A stretch of DNA of 8,163 nt from an uncultured Dehalococcoidia bacterium (lineage in GTDB: Bacteria > Chloroflexota > Dehalococcoidia > Tepidiformales > Tepidiformaceae), in contig CALMIW010000325.1 in the NCBI GenBank assembly GCA_937864275.1, forward strand, positions 1 through 8,163. Direction: 5' to 3'. This document shows positions 7,165 to 8,163 of the stretch, piece by piece; the stretch's first letter is position 1; each line of letters begins with the position of its first letter. The notes beneath the pieces are model-generated. The model did not search any database. It worked only from the letters and a program-made list of their open reading frames with translations, and was not told where the DNA came from. The translations under genes and the position numbers were made by a program.

Positions 7165-7180
7165 TGTGATCAATCTCACA
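7165..7180. promoter_or_regulatory. CRP-like binding site TGTGA-N6-TCACA
   Basis: TGTGATCAATCTCACA is an exact match to the symmetrical core recognised by CRP-type cAMP receptor proteins (TGTGA-N6-TCACA). It lies 74 bases upstream of the surface-protein ATG, in a non-coding stretch. The only gene reading away from it is the surface protein; the other neighbour is the 3' end of a P450, whose terminator separates them. Activation or repression by a Crp/Fnr-family regulator is therefore inferred for the surface protein. No convincing -10/-35 pair is recognisable downstream, so the mode of action cannot be told. Confidence 0.55.
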
Positions 7181-7205
7181 CAGGGGGCGCGAAGGGTCGC
7201 AAAAA

Positions 7206-7232
7206 GGGCCCCACCCTGTCCGGGTGAGGCCC
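7206..7232 (-). terminator. Strong intrinsic terminator of the right-hand P450 (reads leftward)
   Basis: On the minus strand GGGCCTCACCC and GGGTGGGGCCC form an 11-bp stem with one U-G wobble around a five-base loop, directly followed by TTTTT (7205-7201). In the opposite direction the same position is a C-A mismatch and there is no T run, so the signal is directional. It lies 35 bases beyond the P450 stop codon and insulates the surface-protein promoter from read-through. Confidence 0.88.
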
Positions 7233-7236
7233 TGGT

Positions 7237-7256
7237 CGTGCGCACGCGCGTGCGTG
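7237..7256. other. 20-nt alternating pyrimidine-purine tract with 14-bp palindrome
   Basis: Every step from 7237 to 7256 alternates pyrimidine and purine (CG, TG and CA steps), and CGCACGCGCGTGCG (7241-7254) within it is a perfect palindrome. Such tracts can adopt left-handed Z-DNA under negative supercoiling. It sits between the P450 stop codon and its terminator. Any function is speculative. Confidence 0.4.
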
Positions 7257-7267
7257 GGCTCCGAGCG

Positions 7268-8163
7268 CTACCGCTCCGGCGTGTACTTCACCGGGAGGTG
7301 CTTGACCCCGTTGATGAAGTTCGAGCGCAGGCGCTCCGGCGGTCCCGCGAGGTCGATATCCGGGAATCGGCGGAAGAGTTCCTGGAACATCACCCTCAGC
7401 TCCTTCTTGGCGAAGCCGGAGCCGAGGCAGAAGTGCTCGCCGATGCCGAAGGCCAGGTGGTCGTTCGGCGACCGCGTGATATCGAACGTGTACGGGTCAG
7501 GGAAGATGTCCTCATCGCGGTTCACCGAGCCGTACCACATGATCAGCCGGTCGCCGGCCTTCATTTTCTTGCCGCGGATCTCCGTATCGGCCGTGACCGT
7601 CCGGGCCATGTGATGCACCGGCGAGACCCAGCGCAGGATCTCCTCGATCGCGCCGTCGAGCAGCGACATGTCCTTCAGGAGCTTCGCCTTCTCTTCGGGG
7701 TGTTCGCAGAGCACCTGCAGCCCGCCGGAAATCGCGTTCCGGGTGGTCTCGTTGCCCGCCACGATCAGCAGGAAGCAGAACGCCAGCAGGTCGCCCTCGG
7801 TCAGCTTCTCGCCGTCGATTTCGGATTCGATGAGCATGGTGATGAGGTCGTTTTCGCGCGGGTTGGCGCGGCGCTCTTCGAGCCGCTCGCGGAAGTAGGC
7901 GAACATCGTCCCGAACCCGGTCATCGCCGTCTGGCGCGAGGCCGCCGGCGTGCCGCGCTCAGCCTCCGGGATGTCCGTCTGGTACTCCGGGTCGCCCGAG
8001 CCGAGGACCTTGTTGGTCAACTCGAACATGAGCGGCCAGTCCTTCTGCTCGATGCCCATCATCCCGCAGATGACGGCCAGCGGGAGCTGGCTGGCGACCT
8101 CCAGGACGAAGTCGCATTCAGATCGGCCGGCGATGTTGTCCAGGATCTGGTTGGTAATGCGCC
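7268..8163 (-). CDS. Cytochrome P450 monooxygenase, paralogue of the left-hand P450 (5' end cut by window edge)
   Basis: The frame stays open from the stop codon to the window's right edge, giving 297 complete residues of a P450. The internal ATG at 8062 is not the start, since the upstream codons continue the family sequence (for example DFVLEVASQLPLAVICG). Landmarks are the I-helix AGNETT, the K-helix EILR (ExxR), the NRDEDIFPDP region and the haem loop FGIGEHFCLG with the cysteine ligand. All these are intact, so the enzyme should be active if its N-terminus is normal. It aligns without a single gap to residues 131-427 of the left-hand P450, roughly 60% identical by eye, which marks a duplication followed by divergence. 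The residues around the I-helix N-terminus and the NEDxxFPDP-like loop differ most, suggesting different substrates. No electron-transfer partner lies beside it. Confidence 0.95.
   Translation of the reverse strand, partial: RITNQILDNIAGRSECDFVLEVASQLPLAVICGMMGIEQKDWPLMFELTNKVLGSGDPEYQTDIPEAERGTPAASRQTAMTGFGTMFAYFRERLEERRANPRENDLITMLIESEIDGEKLTEGDLLAFCFLLIVAGNETTRNAISGGLQVLCEHPEEKAKLLKDMSLLDGAIEEILRWVSPVHHMARTVTADTEIRGKKMKAGDRLIMWYGSVNRDEDIFPDPYTFDITRSPNDHLAFGIGEHFCLGSGFAKKELRVMFQELFRRFPDIDLAGPPERLRSNFINGVKHLPVKYTPER

Noticed and set aside
7268..8062. Reading the right-hand P450 as a short 264-residue protein starting at the ATG at 8062.
   Set aside because: The frame upstream of that ATG to the window edge continues to match the paralogue, so the gene is cut by the window rather than truncated.

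Overview
The window is G+C-rich bacterial chromosome (about two thirds G+C by eye) with six protein genes, one cut off by the right edge, and no RNA genes, CRISPR array or insertion sequence that I can see. The best lineage guess is Chloroflexota, possibly a Dehalococcoidia/Tepidiforma-like group. The reasons are the secreted protein with a CBM-like domain, a long TP/SP-rich linker and an LPPTG-like C-terminal anchor, soluble P450 paralogues, and a compact MoxR-DUF58-VWA operon. This is inference; a high-GC actinobacterium is the main alternative.

Layout. (1) 42-1325 (-): complete soluble cytochrome P450, starting at a GTG behind a good Shine-Dalgarno. (2) 1326-1542: divergent intergenic region with nested inverted repeats at the P450 side. 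(3) 1543-4486 (+): three-gene operon, MoxR-type AAA+ ATPase, DUF58 protein and membrane-anchored VWA protein, joined by two 4-nt stop/start overlaps. (4) 4487-4565: short gap with an 11-bp perfect hairpin whose right arm contains the Shine-Dalgarno of the next gene. (5) 4566-5954 (+): cytoplasmic metal-dependent amidohydrolase of the imidazolonepropionase-like group. (6) 6013-6040: hairpin terminator between convergent genes. (7) 6066-7091 (-): secreted, CBM4/9-like, wall-anchored surface protein. (8) 7092-7267: its promoter region, with an exact TGTGA-N6-TCACA (CRP-like) site, a strong terminator for the next P450, and a 20-nt alternating purine-pyrimidine tract. (9) 7268-8163 (-): C-terminal 297 residues of a second P450, paralogous to the first and aligning to it without gaps.

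The MoxR-DUF58-VWA genes form one functional unit, in which an AAA+ ATPase acts with two MIDAS-bearing proteins as a chaperone or assembly module at the membrane. The two P450s and the amidohydrolase suggest breakdown or modification of hydrophobic compounds, but no redox partner is present and nothing shows that they share a pathway. I find no clearly new multi-gene system. The points most worth checking are the CRP-like site upstream of the surface protein, the LPPATG variant anchor, and the hairpin covering the amidohydrolase ribosome binding site.
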